The translations under genes and the position numbers were made by a program. The notes below the pieces were generated by a model. The model saw only the letters and a program-made list of their open reading frames with translations, was not told the DNA's origin and did not search any database. Positions 53,240 through 62,652 of a DNA stretch of 64,000 nt are shown here, piece after piece (positions within the stretch are counted from its first letter, which is position 1; each line of letters starts with the position of its first letter). Origin of the DNA: Thorsellia kenyensis (GTDB lineage: Bacteria; Pseudomonadota; Gammaproteobacteria; Enterobacterales; Thorselliaceae); contig NZ_JBHLXE010000105.1 in the NCBI RefSeq assembly GCF_042432445.1, positions 1 to 64,000 of the forward strand. Reading direction: 5' to 3'.

Positions 53240-54466
53240 ATGGCAATTCCCGATATGATTATGGCCATTTTGGATTGGTTGCTGATTTTATTAAACAGAT
53301 TGGGTTGGTTGACTATATTGATCGCGTTACTCCTAATAACTAAGCCTTGTGATGTCAGTCATGGTCAAGTAATTGCAGCGATGTTGCGTAATTCGCTAGG
53401 ATTTCATTCTCATGCTCTCTACTTAGTCCCCGAATACTTTGCTGATAAACCTATTGATTTACTTATTGCGCCTGGGATCTATAGTGAACATTTGAACCAT
53501 GATGTGCTGGGCCGAACCTTTTATGCCGTATTTGATTATGGCGTCTCTTCTTCTACAATGAACTTGCGATTAAAACGCTTAACACTCTAAAAATTAACCC
53601 TAAAGCGATCAATCTCGACTTAACTAGGTCCCATGTCGATGGCACTGCTTACAATAACAACACGCCTGATGATAGAGATAAATTCATCCGCATTGTTCAA
53701 GGATATAGTCGAGATCATAGGCCTGAACTCAACCAAGCAATTCTGACTTTAATAACCGAAAATCAAGCTGAGATCCCAATCGATTTGGAAGCACTCAGTG
53801 GCAATGCTGAAGATAAATCGACTTTCCACGATATCATTAAATCTCAGCTAGATTCATTAAAAGCTGCAGAGAATAATCAATATTTAATCGCTGATTCAGC
53901 GCTTTACACTAAAGCGACTATTCAGTCTTTGCATGAGAAAAATCGATACTTTATTACGCGTGTGTCGTCAGTTTCAAATGACGCCAAAGCGGTCAGTAAC
54001 CGACCAGACTTAGCCGCTTTTATGCCTATTTGTGACGGATATGAAGGATATTACACAGACAGCAATTATGCAGATGTTCCGCAAAAGTGGCCCGTAATCC
54101 ACTCTCAAGCTGTACGAGAACGTGCACTCAAAACTTTTGCTATGGGGTAAAGTTAACGAGAATTTTTTTAGATTCTGCCATCATAATTTAGTCTCCTATC
54201 TCTTATTATTATAACTAAAGATGATTACAGGAAAATGATACCACTATAGGCGAGCGAGGGGCAGATTCTTAAAAGCTCCTTAATTCATGACCTCATCTTT
54301 TATTGTTAAAAAACCAAGCCGCATAAAAGCATTATTCTTTTTAATGACTACAGTACTCATGATTTATGCTGGTCTAGATCATCAAATCAGAACTAAACTC
54401 AAAGGGAATAAGAAAAGCATCACGAATAGTATGAAGAAACAAACAGATAATCCTAATAATCGGTAA
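53240..54466 (+). pseudogene. Remnant of an IS1634-family transposase
   Basis: Three pieces follow the order of an IS1634 (DUF4277-containing) transposase. The first, to about 53550, contains DVSHGQVIAAMLRNSLGFHS and YFADKPIDLLIAPGIYSEHL. A frameshift near 53550 leads to the second (NELAIKTLNTLKINPKAINL, LTRSHVDGTAYNNN, LIADSALYTKA), ending at 54150. The third (about 54245-54466) is a C-terminal piece, RRARGRFLKAP, a stop codon, then FMTSSFIVKKPSRIKALFF and the YAGLDHQIRTKLKGN end. About 200 residues of a typical 560-590-residue protein are missing between the second and third pieces. It cannot be active. Confidence 0.8.
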
Positions 54467-54561
54467 TTATTATTCCAAACAAGATACGATAAGACAGAGC
54501 TTATATTTGAAATACTATATTAATAAATCTTTCTGCTATTTTAAAAAGCAATTTTTTTTAT

Positions 54562-54607
54562 GAAAAACCTATTTATAATGAACGAAAATAGTACATTATA
54601 AATAGGT
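54562..54607 (-). terminator. Terminator of the pentose ABC operon
   Basis: ACCTATTTATAATG and CATTATAAATAGGT form a perfect 14-pair stem. On the minus strand it is followed by TTTT. It begins 30 bases after the stop of the binding-protein gene, the last gene of the operon. Confidence 0.8.
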
Positions 54608-54636
54608 AACTTAGGATTATAATTTTAGATTAGTTT

Positions 54637-55650
54637 TTAATTCCTTGATTTTAATAACTGATCTGCATTTTCTGAAGTAACAACAGTCCATGGAATAGAA
54701 TAGGTTTTATCCTTTCCTTCATTCCACTGGAGCTGTTCTGCATACTGTTTCCAAATTTCAGATTGTGGTTCATAGTTTTCTCCTAACACTGCCTTCAATG
54801 CAATATCAATTGAGCCTTGCATTTGACCATTAGCATCCTGTAATATAGAGACCATTTCACCCTCTTTAACTGCGCGAATTGCATCAGAAACACCATCTAC
54901 GCCTGCAATTGAAAAATCTTTCACATTTAAGCCTGCAGCTTTAATCGCTTCAATTGCACCCAATGCCATCTCATCATTTTGAGCAATAACACCATCAATC
55001 TTCCCTTGGTGTTTTTGCAACCAGTTTTCCATTAAAGGTAATGCTTCAGCCCTTGACCAATTAGCTGTTTTTCGTTCAAGGATTTTAATTTTGTCTGGGC
55101 CACATTCTGCAATAGCTTTTTCATTACCTTCACCACGTTGAATTTCACCACTACCACCTTTAGGGCCTTCTAAAATAACTACGTTTCCTTCGCAATTCAT
55201 TTTTTCAAGTACAGCTTTAGCCTCCATGTATCCGCCTAAAACATCATCTGAGACAACCTCAGCAGTCATCTTATCTGTATTTAAACGGGCATTAGTTACA
55301 ATAACCGGTATATTGGCTTCATTCGCCATCGTTACTACATCAATATTAGCTTCAAAATCCATAGGATTAATAATAATTGCATCTGTTTGTGTTTGAATAG
55401 CAGTTTCAGCTTGATTATTTTGTACCAACGCATCATATCGGCCATCATAAACAGTAATTACTGCATCGCCACTTTTAACAGCAGGATGTTCTTTAGCTGA
55501 TTTTTCCATTAATTGTACAAATTCAGCTTTCATACCATACATCAATATTGCTATTTTCACTGGTTTCTCAGCAGCAAGAGCCATCTGAGTTACAGAACTC
55601 CCCAAGAACATTGATGCTGTTAATAAAGCAATTTTAGTCATTTTTTTCAT
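54637..55650 (-). CDS. Sugar ABC transporter periplasmic binding protein, RbsB-type
   Basis: The substrate-capturing component of a carbohydrate uptake ABC transporter. The 337-residue protein has a Sec signal peptide (LLTASMFLGSSVTQMALAAE) and a type-1 periplasmic fold. Conserved parts are IIINPMDFEANIDVVTMANEANIPVIV, VILEGPKGGSGEIQRGEG and VIAQNDEMALGAIEAIKAAGL. There is no lipobox. It is the last gene of the operon permease-ATPase-xylulokinase-dehydrogenase in reverse, so the substrate is probably xylitol, another pentitol or a pentose rather than ribose. Confidence 0.9.
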   Translation of the reverse strand: MKKMTKIALLTASMFLGSSVTQMALAAEKPVKIAILMYGMKAEFVQLMEKSAKEHPAVKSGDAVITVYDGRYDALVQNNQAETAIQTQTDAIIINPMDFEANIDVVTMANEANIPVIVTNARLNTDKMTAEVVSDDVLGGYMEAKAVLEKMNCEGNVVILEGPKGGSGEIQRGEGNEKAIAECGPDKIKILERKTANWSRAEALPLMENWLQKHQGKIDGVIAQNDEMALGAIEAIKAAGLNVKDFSIAGVDGVSDAIRAVKEGEMVSILQDANGQMQGSIDIALKAVLGENYEPQSEIWKQYAEQLQWNEGKDKTYSIPWTVVTSENADQLLKSRN

Positions 55651-55681
55651 ATTAAAGCTCCTAAATTATAATAATTTAATA

Positions 55682-56719
55682 CTAATCACGACTACTTTTA
55701 CGTGAAGAGTCTATGAGTACAGCAACTACGATTAAAACACCTTTTAAAATTTGTTGATAATATGAGGTAACCCCTAGTAAATCCAGGGCATTACTGAGAA
55801 CACCAATAATGAGGATTCCAAATAAAGTACCTACCAAAGAGCCAGTCCCTCCAGACATACTTGTACCACCTATAACTACTGCAGCGATTGCATCAAGTTC
55901 ATATGCATTGCCAGCATCTGTTTGTGCGGAACCTGTTCGAGCAGCTAAGATTATTCCAGCAATCCCGGCTAATGCACCACAAAGGGTATATACCAAAATT
56001 TTAATTTTATTTACATTGATTCCTGAAGTTCTTGCGCTTTTAGGGTTACCTCCCACTGCATAAACATAACGCCCAAATTTTGTTTTATTTAATAAAATCC
56101 AAGCAGAGATAAACACAAATACTAAAATTAAAACTGGAACAGGAATGCCCATTACATGTCCTTTACCTATCCATCTAAAATTTTCATTTAATTGAGACAC
56201 TGGATTACCATCTGTGGACAGTAGCGTTAAACCTCTTGCAGCTGATAGCATGCCCATGGTCACAATAAATGGCTGTAGCTTAAATCGCGATAAAATAGTT
56301 CCATTGATTAGTCCACAGATAGTACCTATACCAAGAGCAATAATAATCGGCAATGCGATTGCATCTACAGTTCCAGTCCAGGAAAGTCCTGTATTTGTTG
56401 TAGCAAACCTAGCCGCAACAATACTACTTAAAGCAAGTACAGATCCAACAGATAAGTCAACTCCTGCTGTAATAATCACGAAGGTCATTCCAATTGCTAG
56501 AATTCCATTGATAGAGAGTTGTCTGAGTACTATCAACATATTGCCTTGACTCAAAAAATAGTTATAATCCCACTTTCCCCTTAAAATTTGAATTTCTCCA
56601 ATTATTGTTACAATAATGCACAATGCAAAAAAAGCTATTATTATCCCATAACGCTGTATGTTCATCCGCTGAAATAAGTTCGGTATATGCCCTTCTAGGT
56701 TTTTATTTATGCTATTCAT
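55682..56719 (-). CDS. Sugar ABC transporter permease, RbsC-type
   Basis: A 345-residue inner-membrane permease of the ribose/xylose group, with about eight to ten spans. It carries the family patterns NGILAIGMTFVIITAGVDLSVGSVLAL and GRYVYAVGGNPKSARTSGINV, and AVVIGGTSMSGGTGSLVGTLFG near the C-terminus. The gap to the ATPase gene is 31 bases. Confidence 0.93.
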   Translation of the reverse strand: MNSINKNLEGHIPNLFQRMNIQRYGIIIAFFALCIIVTIIGEIQILRGKWDYNYFLSQGNMLIVLRQLSINGILAIGMTFVIITAGVDLSVGSVLALSSIVAARFATTNTGLSWTGTVDAIALPIIIALGIGTICGLINGTILSRFKLQPFIVTMGMLSAARGLTLLSTDGNPVSQLNENFRWIGKGHVMGIPVPVLILVFVFISAWILLNKTKFGRYVYAVGGNPKSARTSGINVNKIKILVYTLCGALAGIAGIILAARTGSAQTDAGNAYELDAIAAVVIGGTSMSGGTGSLVGTLFGILIIGVLSNALDLLGVTSYYQQILKGVLIVVAVLIDSSRKSSRD

Positions 56720-56750
56720 GTAAATTTCTCTTTAGTTTAATAAGTAACAA

Positions 56751-58250
56751 TTAAACGGCTAATCTCATCAGCTCATTCTGATTAGTTGTTTTAGTTTCGA
56801 GTTCCCCTACAATTTCCCCATCCTTAAATACAATTATTCTATCGCTCATTCCAATAATTTCTGACAGTTCAGAAGAAACCATGATGATCCCTTTACCTTT
56901 AAGTGCAAGTTCTGACATAAATTTGTATATTTCTTTTTTAGCCCCCACATCCACTCCCCTTGTAGGCTCATCAAGAAGTAAAACTGTAGGTTCAATAAGC
57001 GCCCAACGACCTAAAACAACTTTTTGCTGATTTCCACCACTTAAATTACCAACCGGTTGATCTGCATCAAGGGTTTTAACATTAAATAGCTTTATGATAT
57101 CTTGGGCTCTTTTTTCTTCTAATTCCTTACTTACAAATCCATTTTGGCTGACAACATCTAAAGACGCGATATTAATATTTTCTCGTATGGATCTACCTAA
57201 CATTAAACCTGTTTCTTTACGATCTTCGGTTAAATACGCTATACCATTTTTTATTGCTGAGCTAGGTGATATGTTATTTAATTTCTTATTCTTAATGATT
57301 ATTTCACCATAACTTGGCTTTTCAATACCAAATATTAGATCTAAACACTCTGTTCTTCCTGAACCCACTAAACCGTAAAATCCTAAAATTTCTCCCTTTT
57401 TTAATTCAAAGGATATTGATTTAATTTTTTTATCCCAACTAAGGTTTTTAACCTCTAAAATCACTTCATCAGTAGGTTGATTAAATTTTGCAAATTCATC
57501 TTTAATTTCTCTACCAATAATTAACTCTATGAGTTTTTCACGATTTATAGAATCAATAGCACCCTCTGTTATATATTGGCCATCTCTGAAAATAGTATAG
57601 CTATCTGCAATTTGAAAAATTTCAGATAATCGATGTGAAACATAAATTACACCTTTACCTAGATCAGCAAGCTTTTTTAATGCACTAAACATTTTTTGAG
57701 CATCTTCTTCTCCAATCGCAGATGTTGGTTCATCCATAATAATAATGTCCGCCTTGTCATGAGATAAGGCCTTTGCTATTTCAACAAGTTGTTGTTCTGC
57801 AACACTCAAATAACGCATTTTTTCTGTTGGCGATATATCAAAATCTAAATCATCCAATAGGGTTTGAGTAAGAAGATTTAGCATCTTAAAATCTACTAGT
57901 CCTTTTTTAGTGGGTTCTCTCCCTAACCAAATATTTTCAGCAACAGTCAGGTCTGGTATGGCACTCAATTCTTGTTGAACTATTGTTATTCCTGCATCCA
58001 TCGCTTCTTTTGCTGATTTAAACGAATGTTTTACTCCATTAATAAGTATTTGGCCTTCATCAGGCTCAATAAATCCCATTAATATACTTAAAAATGTTGA
58101 TTTTCCTGCTCCATTACCACCACATAGTGCATGAATAGATCCTCTTTGCAGAGTGAATTCTCCATTTTTCAGCGCAAGCACTTTACCGAATTTTTTACTT
58201 ACGCCCTTAATTTGTAATAAGGGCAAATCGTTATCTAATAGGGGCTTCAT
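56751..58250 (-). CDS. Sugar ABC transporter ATPase, RbsA-type (two ATPase domains)
   Basis: A 499-residue protein with two fused nucleotide-binding domains. The first has Walker A GGNGAGKST (near residue 43) and the Walker B region ADIIIMDEPTSAIG. The second has the degenerate P-loop GLVGSGRTECLDLIFG and the signature NLSGGNQQKVVLGRWALIEP. This pairing of one intact and one altered domain is typical of RbsA. It overlaps the xylulokinase gene by four bases (ATGA). Confidence 0.94.
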   Translation of the reverse strand: MKPLLDNDLPLLQIKGVSKKFGKVLALKNGEFTLQRGSIHALCGGNGAGKSTFLSILMGFIEPDEGQILINGVKHSFKSAKEAMDAGITIVQQELSAIPDLTVAENIWLGREPTKKGLVDFKMLNLLTQTLLDDLDFDISPTEKMRYLSVAEQQLVEIAKALSHDKADIIIMDEPTSAIGEEDAQKMFSALKKLADLGKGVIYVSHRLSEIFQIADSYTIFRDGQYITEGAIDSINREKLIELIIGREIKDEFAKFNQPTDEVILEVKNLSWDKKIKSISFELKKGEILGFYGLVGSGRTECLDLIFGIEKPSYGEIIIKNKKLNNISPSSAIKNGIAYLTEDRKETGLMLGRSIRENINIASLDVVSQNGFVSKELEEKRAQDIIKLFNVKTLDADQPVGNLSGGNQQKVVLGRWALIEPTVLLLDEPTRGVDVGAKKEIYKFMSELALKGKGIIMVSSELSEIIGMSDRIIVFKDGEIVGELETKTTNQNELMRLAV

Positions 58251-59758
58251 ACAGTAACCTCAGGAAAATTATGTTTTAATAGTTTCAAATAATTTTGATA
58301 CAATTTGGCGTAACTCTCTGATAATTCTTTATTTGGAAAAATCCTTGACGTCTCGTCTAAAGTTACATATTTATCTGTCAGCGCTTTTAATTGGTTGAAT
58401 TCATTTAGATTTTCATCAAACGTATCACACCATACAGCTTGTATAGCAGCGCCTAATGCTGCAGCTTCTTCATTAATTACAGAAACAACAGGTTTTCCAG
58501 TGACATTAGCTACTATTTCTCGCCAAATTTGACTTTTTGAACCACCGCCAATAAGTCTAATTTCTTCTACTTGAATTCCCTCTCTAATGAACAATTCAAT
58601 ACCATATTTAAGACCATATGTAGCTGATTCTATAACAGCCCTGCATAAATTGGATTCACTCAGATTTGTAAGATCAATACCATGAATACTCCCTTTTGCA
58701 GTAGGCAAATCCGGTGTTCTTTCACCGTTAAAGAAAGGGAGAATAGTAATTCCATCTGCTCCAGGATTGGCAGAAGATATGGCGCTATTGAATTGTTCAA
58801 TATCTTTTTTAAATAATTCTTGAATCGAAGATGTAGCTGATGTAACGTTCATCGTACATATTAAAGGCAACCAACCATTTGTTGAAGAACAAAACTGGGC
58901 AATCGATTGTGACTGATTTACAACAGGAGTATCAGAATAAGTAAAAATAGTGCCGGAAGTACCTAGACTCATTGTAGTAATTCCTGGTTCAATATTACCA
59001 GTGCCAATTGCAGCCATCATGTTATCCCCCCCTCCAGTTGATACTTTAGTTGAGGGATCTAAATTAAATTTCTTTGCAATTTCAGCGCTAACAGTACCTA
59101 TGACTTTTTGCGCTTCACTCAATTGAGGTAAAAGCGCTAATACGTCTTGTTCGCTAGATATAGTGGCTAAAACTTCAAGGTTCCACTTTTTATCTATAAC
59201 ATTTAATAAGCCCGTACCTGATGCATCTCCAAACTCCATGGATAATTTTCCGGTTAACCAATAATTCAGATAATCATGAGGAAGTAATATTTTGTCTAAC
59301 TTGTTCCATAATTCAGGATACTTTTGTTTAAACCACAATATTTTAGAAACCGTAAACCCAGTTTGAGGAATAATACCTAATTTTTTAAATGCACTTGATT
59401 GTCCCCCTAAACATTCAATCAACAATTCATTTTGAATGACTGTTTCCGTATCACACCATAACTTTACTGGAGCTATAACATTTCCATCGACATCTAGGGG
59501 AACAAACCCATGCTGTTGACCTGAAATGCCAATAGCTCTGATACGCCTTGAATCAATTTTATTTCGAGTTAACACTTCATTAAAAGCTTCAGAAAATGCA
59601 GTTGTCCACCACTCTGCAAGTTGCTCTCTTTTTCCATTTGTATCAGAAATAATTTGATGGGGAGCACTTGCTTGTCCTAAAATTCGCTCATTTTGCGTAT
59701 CAAGAACTAAAACTTTTGTGCTCTGAGTTCCGCAGTCAACGCCTAGGTAAAGAGTCAT
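58247..59758 (-). CDS. xylB: Xylulokinase
   Basis: It phosphorylates D-xylulose to D-xylulose 5-phosphate, feeding the pentose phosphate pathway. The 503-residue protein is a FGGY-family kinase with the phosphate-binding N-terminus YLGVDCGTQSTKVLVLD, the sugar-region SGQQHGFVPLD and the C-terminal LIGGGSKSQIWREIVANVTGKPV. It sits three bases after the dehydrogenase gene and overlaps the ABC ATPase. D-Xylulose could come from xylitol or D-arabitol via the dehydrogenase, or from D-lyxose via the divergent isomerase. Confidence 0.93.
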   Translation of the reverse strand: MTLYLGVDCGTQSTKVLVLDTQNERILGQASAPHQIISDTNGKREQLAEWWTTAFSEAFNEVLTRNKIDSRRIRAIGISGQQHGFVPLDVDGNVIAPVKLWCDTETVIQNELLIECLGGQSSAFKKLGIIPQTGFTVSKILWFKQKYPELWNKLDKILLPHDYLNYWLTGKLSMEFGDASGTGLLNVIDKKWNLEVLATISSEQDVLALLPQLSEAQKVIGTVSAEIAKKFNLDPSTKVSTGGGDNMMAAIGTGNIEPGITTMSLGTSGTIFTYSDTPVVNQSQSIAQFCSSTNGWLPLICTMNVTSATSSIQELFKKDIEQFNSAISSANPGADGITILPFFNGERTPDLPTAKGSIHGIDLTNLSESNLCRAVIESATYGLKYGIELFIREGIQVEEIRLIGGGSKSQIWREIVANVTGKPVVSVINEEAAALGAAIQAVWCDTFDENLNEFNQLKALTDKYVTLDETSRIFPNKELSESYAKLYQNYLKLLKHNFPEVTV

Positions 59759-59761
59759 AGA

Positions 59762-60799
59762 TTACTCCATTTCCAGAATGATTTTAACATCAGAACCCAA
59801 GCCTTTAGCTGCTCTTTCAAAAGCTTCTATACTATCTTTAAATTTATATCTTGCACTAATCAAAGGGCCTACATTTAATTTTTTAGCAGCAAGTAACCGA
59901 ATGGTTCTTGGATACATATTTGCGTATCGAAAAATGGTTTTAAATGTTATCTCTTTTGCTTGAGCAGATACAATATCCACAGGAACAGGATCTATTGGCA
60001 TACCTACTAGAACTATAGTTCCACCAGGAGCAACGTGTTGCGTAACTTTTTTTATTACAGCAGCTGCTCCTGAGCATTCAAATAGTACGTTGACCCCTTC
60101 CTTCGAAGTTAATTCTTCAACTTTTCGCTTTAATTCCTCAGAATTATTACTATTTATTGGATGTAAACCTGGATATTTATTCGCTACATTCAATTTTTCA
60201 TCAAAAATATCGCATATGATCACATCTGAACAACCACCCGCTAAAGCACAAAGTGCTGTAATTATTCCAATTGGGCCAGCACCAAATACAAGACCAATAT
60301 CGCCTGGCTTTATATTTGCTTTTGTTGCAGATTGCATACCAATAGCAAGAGGTTCGACTAATGCCCCTTCCTCAAAAGAGACATTATCAGGTAACTTAAA
60401 AGTGAAGGCAGCCGGGTGAATCACTGAATCTCTTAGACAACCATCAATCGGAGGCGTAGCCCAAAATCTTACCTCAGGATCTAAATTATAAATCCCTGCC
60501 ATTGTTTGACTTGAATTCATATTAGGAATGCCTGGCTCCATGCAAACCCTATCACCTATATTGAGATGATTAACATTTTCACCTTTTGCAATAACTGTTC
60601 CCGAAGCCTCATGCCCTAAAACCATAGGAGAGTTAACAACAAAAGGACCAATCCTACCATGAGTAAAATAATGCACATCACTGCCACAAATACCAACGGT
60701 ATTAATTTTAATTTCAACATCATCTGGGCCTAAAATATGATTACTATAATAATCTTGAATTTCTAACTTCCCAGTTTCTACTAGAACTAATGCTTTCAT
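59762..60799 (-). CDS. Zinc-type polyol dehydrogenase, probably xylitol dehydrogenase
   Basis: A medium-chain dehydrogenase of 345 residues. Catalytic-zinc ligands are in TVGICGSDVHYF (C38) and LGHEASG (H63, E64). The NAD site is GLVFGAGPIG. The usual structural-zinc loop with four cysteines (Cys-X2-Cys-X2-Cys type) is replaced by PNMNSSQTMAGIYNLDPEVRF, so only the catalytic zinc should bind. Xylitol or D-arabitol oxidation to D-xylulose is inferred from the xylulokinase next to it. It is the first gene of the leftward operon and carries the operator just upstream. Confidence 0.85.
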   Translation of the reverse strand: MKALVLVETGKLEIQDYYSNHILGPDDVEIKINTVGICGSDVHYFTHGRIGPFVVNSPMVLGHEASGTVIAKGENVNHLNIGDRVCMEPGIPNMNSSQTMAGIYNLDPEVRFWATPPIDGCLRDSVIHPAAFTFKLPDNVSFEEGALVEPLAIGMQSATKANIKPGDIGLVFGAGPIGIITALCALAGGCSDVIICDIFDEKLNVANKYPGLHPINSNNSEELKRKVEELTSKEGVNVLFECSGAAAVIKKVTQHVAPGGTIVLVGMPIDPVPVDIVSAQAKEITFKTIFRYANMYPRTIRLLAAKKLNVGPLISARYKFKDSIEAFERAAKGLGSDVKIILEME

Positions 60800-60812
60800 A
60801 ATAACCTCTTTT

Positions 60813-60828
60813 ATGTAATCGATTTCAT
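60813..60828. promoter_or_regulatory. LacI-family operator upstream of the pentitol operon
   Basis: ATGTAATCGATTTCAT is a palindrome with only one mismatched pair and a central CG, the pattern of LacI/GalR-family operators. It lies 14 bases before the dehydrogenase ATG. The LacI-type gene on the other side of the divergent region is the likely binder. Confidence 0.72.
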
Positions 60829-60867
60829 TTAAGTGAAAAAATAATACTCAATTAGATTTATTTTGTA

Positions 60868-60883
60868 TGTGATACACATCATA
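60868..60883. promoter_or_regulatory. CRP-like site in the divergent pentitol/lyxose region
   Basis: TGTGATACACATCATA matches the CRP consensus TGTGA-N6-TCACA at nine of ten defined positions. It is 69 bases before the dehydrogenase start and 80 bases before the isomerase start, so it may activate one or both divergent promoters when preferred sugars are absent. Confidence 0.7.
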
Positions 60884-60962
60884 TTTTCAAATTTCTTTTA
60901 AATAAAAATATTATTAATGTATTAAATTAATCATATTGCATGATTAAGATAAAAGGAAAACC

Positions 60963-61487
60963 ATGAAAAATAATCATTTCATCATTAAAACACTAGAGTT
61001 TTTTGACAAAGCAAATATCATATTGAGTAATCAAGAAAAGGAAAAAATTGAAATAGCAACATTCAATCTAGATAGTTATCCGCAAACAGGACTTCAATTA
61101 ATAACCTACATTAATGAACCAGAATATTGCGCAAAAGATTTGATTTTGTTTCCACATCAAACATGTCCCGAACATAAACATCCTCCTGTGGGTTCATCTT
61201 CCGGAAAAAAAGAAACATTTAGGTGTAGATATGGCGAGGTTGTGCTATTTGTTGACGATAATTCATTAACATTAGATCAACAAAAAAAATATCGGGTACC
61301 TAAAGGAGACGAAAACTGGTACACATGTGATCACTACATCATATTAAAACCTGGGGATCAATACACCATTGAACCTAATACTTTACACTGGTTTCAAGCT
61401 GGTATTGAAGGAGCTGTTATTTCCGAGTTTTCAAGCCAAAGTAGAGATGAATACGATATTTTTACTGATCCTAGGATTATACGATGA
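60963..61487 (+). CDS. D-lyxose isomerase (YdaE family)
   Basis: A cupin-fold isomerase that converts D-lyxose to D-xylulose (and D-mannose to D-fructose in some members). The 174-residue protein closely resembles Bacillus YdaE: TGLQLITYINEPEYCAKDLILFP, the metal-binding TCPEHKHPPVGSSSGKKETFRCRYGEV, PNTLHWFQAGIEGAV and the ending DEYDIFTDPRI. The product feeds the xylulokinase encoded divergently. Metal ligands are expected to be the two histidines of PEHKH, the Glu of KKETF and the His of TLHW. Confidence 0.88.
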   Translation: MKNNHFIIKTLEFFDKANIILSNQEKEKIEIATFNLDSYPQTGLQLITYINEPEYCAKDLILFPHQTCPEHKHPPVGSSSGKKETFRCRYGEVVLFVDDNSLTLDQQKKYRVPKGDENWYTCDHYIILKPGDQYTIEPNTLHWFQAGIEGAVISEFSSQSRDEYDIFTDPRIIR

Positions 61488-61604
61488 CACTAGAAAAACA
61501 TGTAGTATAAATTTTTCTAAAATATGTCCTCTATTCTTCCAAATCATGATAAAATAACATTAAGATAAATGTTATGTTTCATTGAGACTTTCTTAGGAGA
61601 TATT

Positions 61605-62603
61605 TTGGCTAATTATCGTATAAATAAAGTTACATTAGATAATGTGGCCCAATTAGCGAATGTCAGTAAGGTGACTGTATCTAGAGCTTTTTCTCAGCCA
61701 GAAAAAGTAAATCAAACAACGTTAAAAAGAATACTAGATGCTGCTGAAAAAGTAGGCTATGTTGTCAATACCGCAGCTAGAAATCTGAGAGCTAAATCAT
61801 CTAAGACAATAGGTATTGTAACACCAGATCTTTCTAATCCTTTTTTTAGTCACTTAGCCAAGTTCATGACTGAAGAAGCCCATCAAAATGGTTATGATAC
61901 TCTAATTTTTGATTCCTATGAATCCATTCATAATGAACAAAATATAATCGATAAATTAATTGGTTATGGCGTTGACGCCATTATTCTCGCAGTAGTATCC
62001 TCTGAAATTTCTTATAATCCTCCCTATTTTAAACAACTTAAAATTCTGGGAATTCCAGTCATTTTGTTAGATAGACATATTCCTGACAGCCCTTTTAGTG
62101 GTGTTTATATCGATAATATAGATTGTGGAATTCAAGTAGGTCGCTATTTGGTCAATCAAAAGGTAAAAAAAGTTACCATAATCTCCGGACCAAAAGATTC
62201 CCTTGTTGCACAAGAAAGAGTTTCCGGTATCAAAATGATATTAGAAAACTATACCAACATTGAAACTATTTTTGCGGATTTTTTGATGAATGAAGCATAT
62301 CTAGCTACAGTAGAGCACTTAAAAAAAGCGAATATTCCTGATTATTTTGTGGGGTGTAACAACCAAATATCACTAGGGATTATAAAAGCATGTATTGAAA
62401 AGGGATTGATGCCCCAAAAAGACTTTTGCCTATTTAGTATTGATGAAGTTTCTCACGCTAATATTTATGGATTCAAGTTCCCTTGTATTGTTAGTGACCT
62501 TAATGAAATTGCCTGGCAAGCGATTAACATGGCTCTTAGACGAATCAATGAAGAGCTTTCTACGATAGGGAATGTCGTTGTTAGAGGTCAATTACAAATC
62601 TAA
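61605..62603 (+). CDS. LacI/GalR-family transcriptional regulator
   Basis: The likely repressor of the pentose/pentitol genes, 332 residues. The N-terminal helix-turn-helix is VTLDNVAQLANVSKVTVSRAF, followed by a hinge and a periplasmic-binding-like effector domain (IGIVTPDLSNPFFSHLAKF ... ILLDRHIPDSPFSGVYIDN). The start is taken as the TTG at 61605, with TAGGAGA upstream at good spacing; an ATG at 61569 adds 12 residues but has a poor ribosome site. It follows the isomerase gene by 117 bases, on the same strand. Confidence 0.9.
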   Translation: MANYRINKVTLDNVAQLANVSKVTVSRAFSQPEKVNQTTLKRILDAAEKVGYVVNTAARNLRAKSSKTIGIVTPDLSNPFFSHLAKFMTEEAHQNGYDTLIFDSYESIHNEQNIIDKLIGYGVDAIILAVVSSEISYNPPYFKQLKILGIPVILLDRHIPDSPFSGVYIDNIDCGIQVGRYLVNQKVKKVTIISGPKDSLVAQERVSGIKMILENYTNIETIFADFLMNEAYLATVEHLKKANIPDYFVGCNNQISLGIIKACIEKGLMPQKDFCLFSIDEVSHANIYGFKFPCIVSDLNEIAWQAINMALRRINEELSTIGNVVVRGQLQI

Positions 62604-62652
62604 ATACTATTTAATTTACTCATATTCAAATTAATCGACCTGCCTGATTTTA

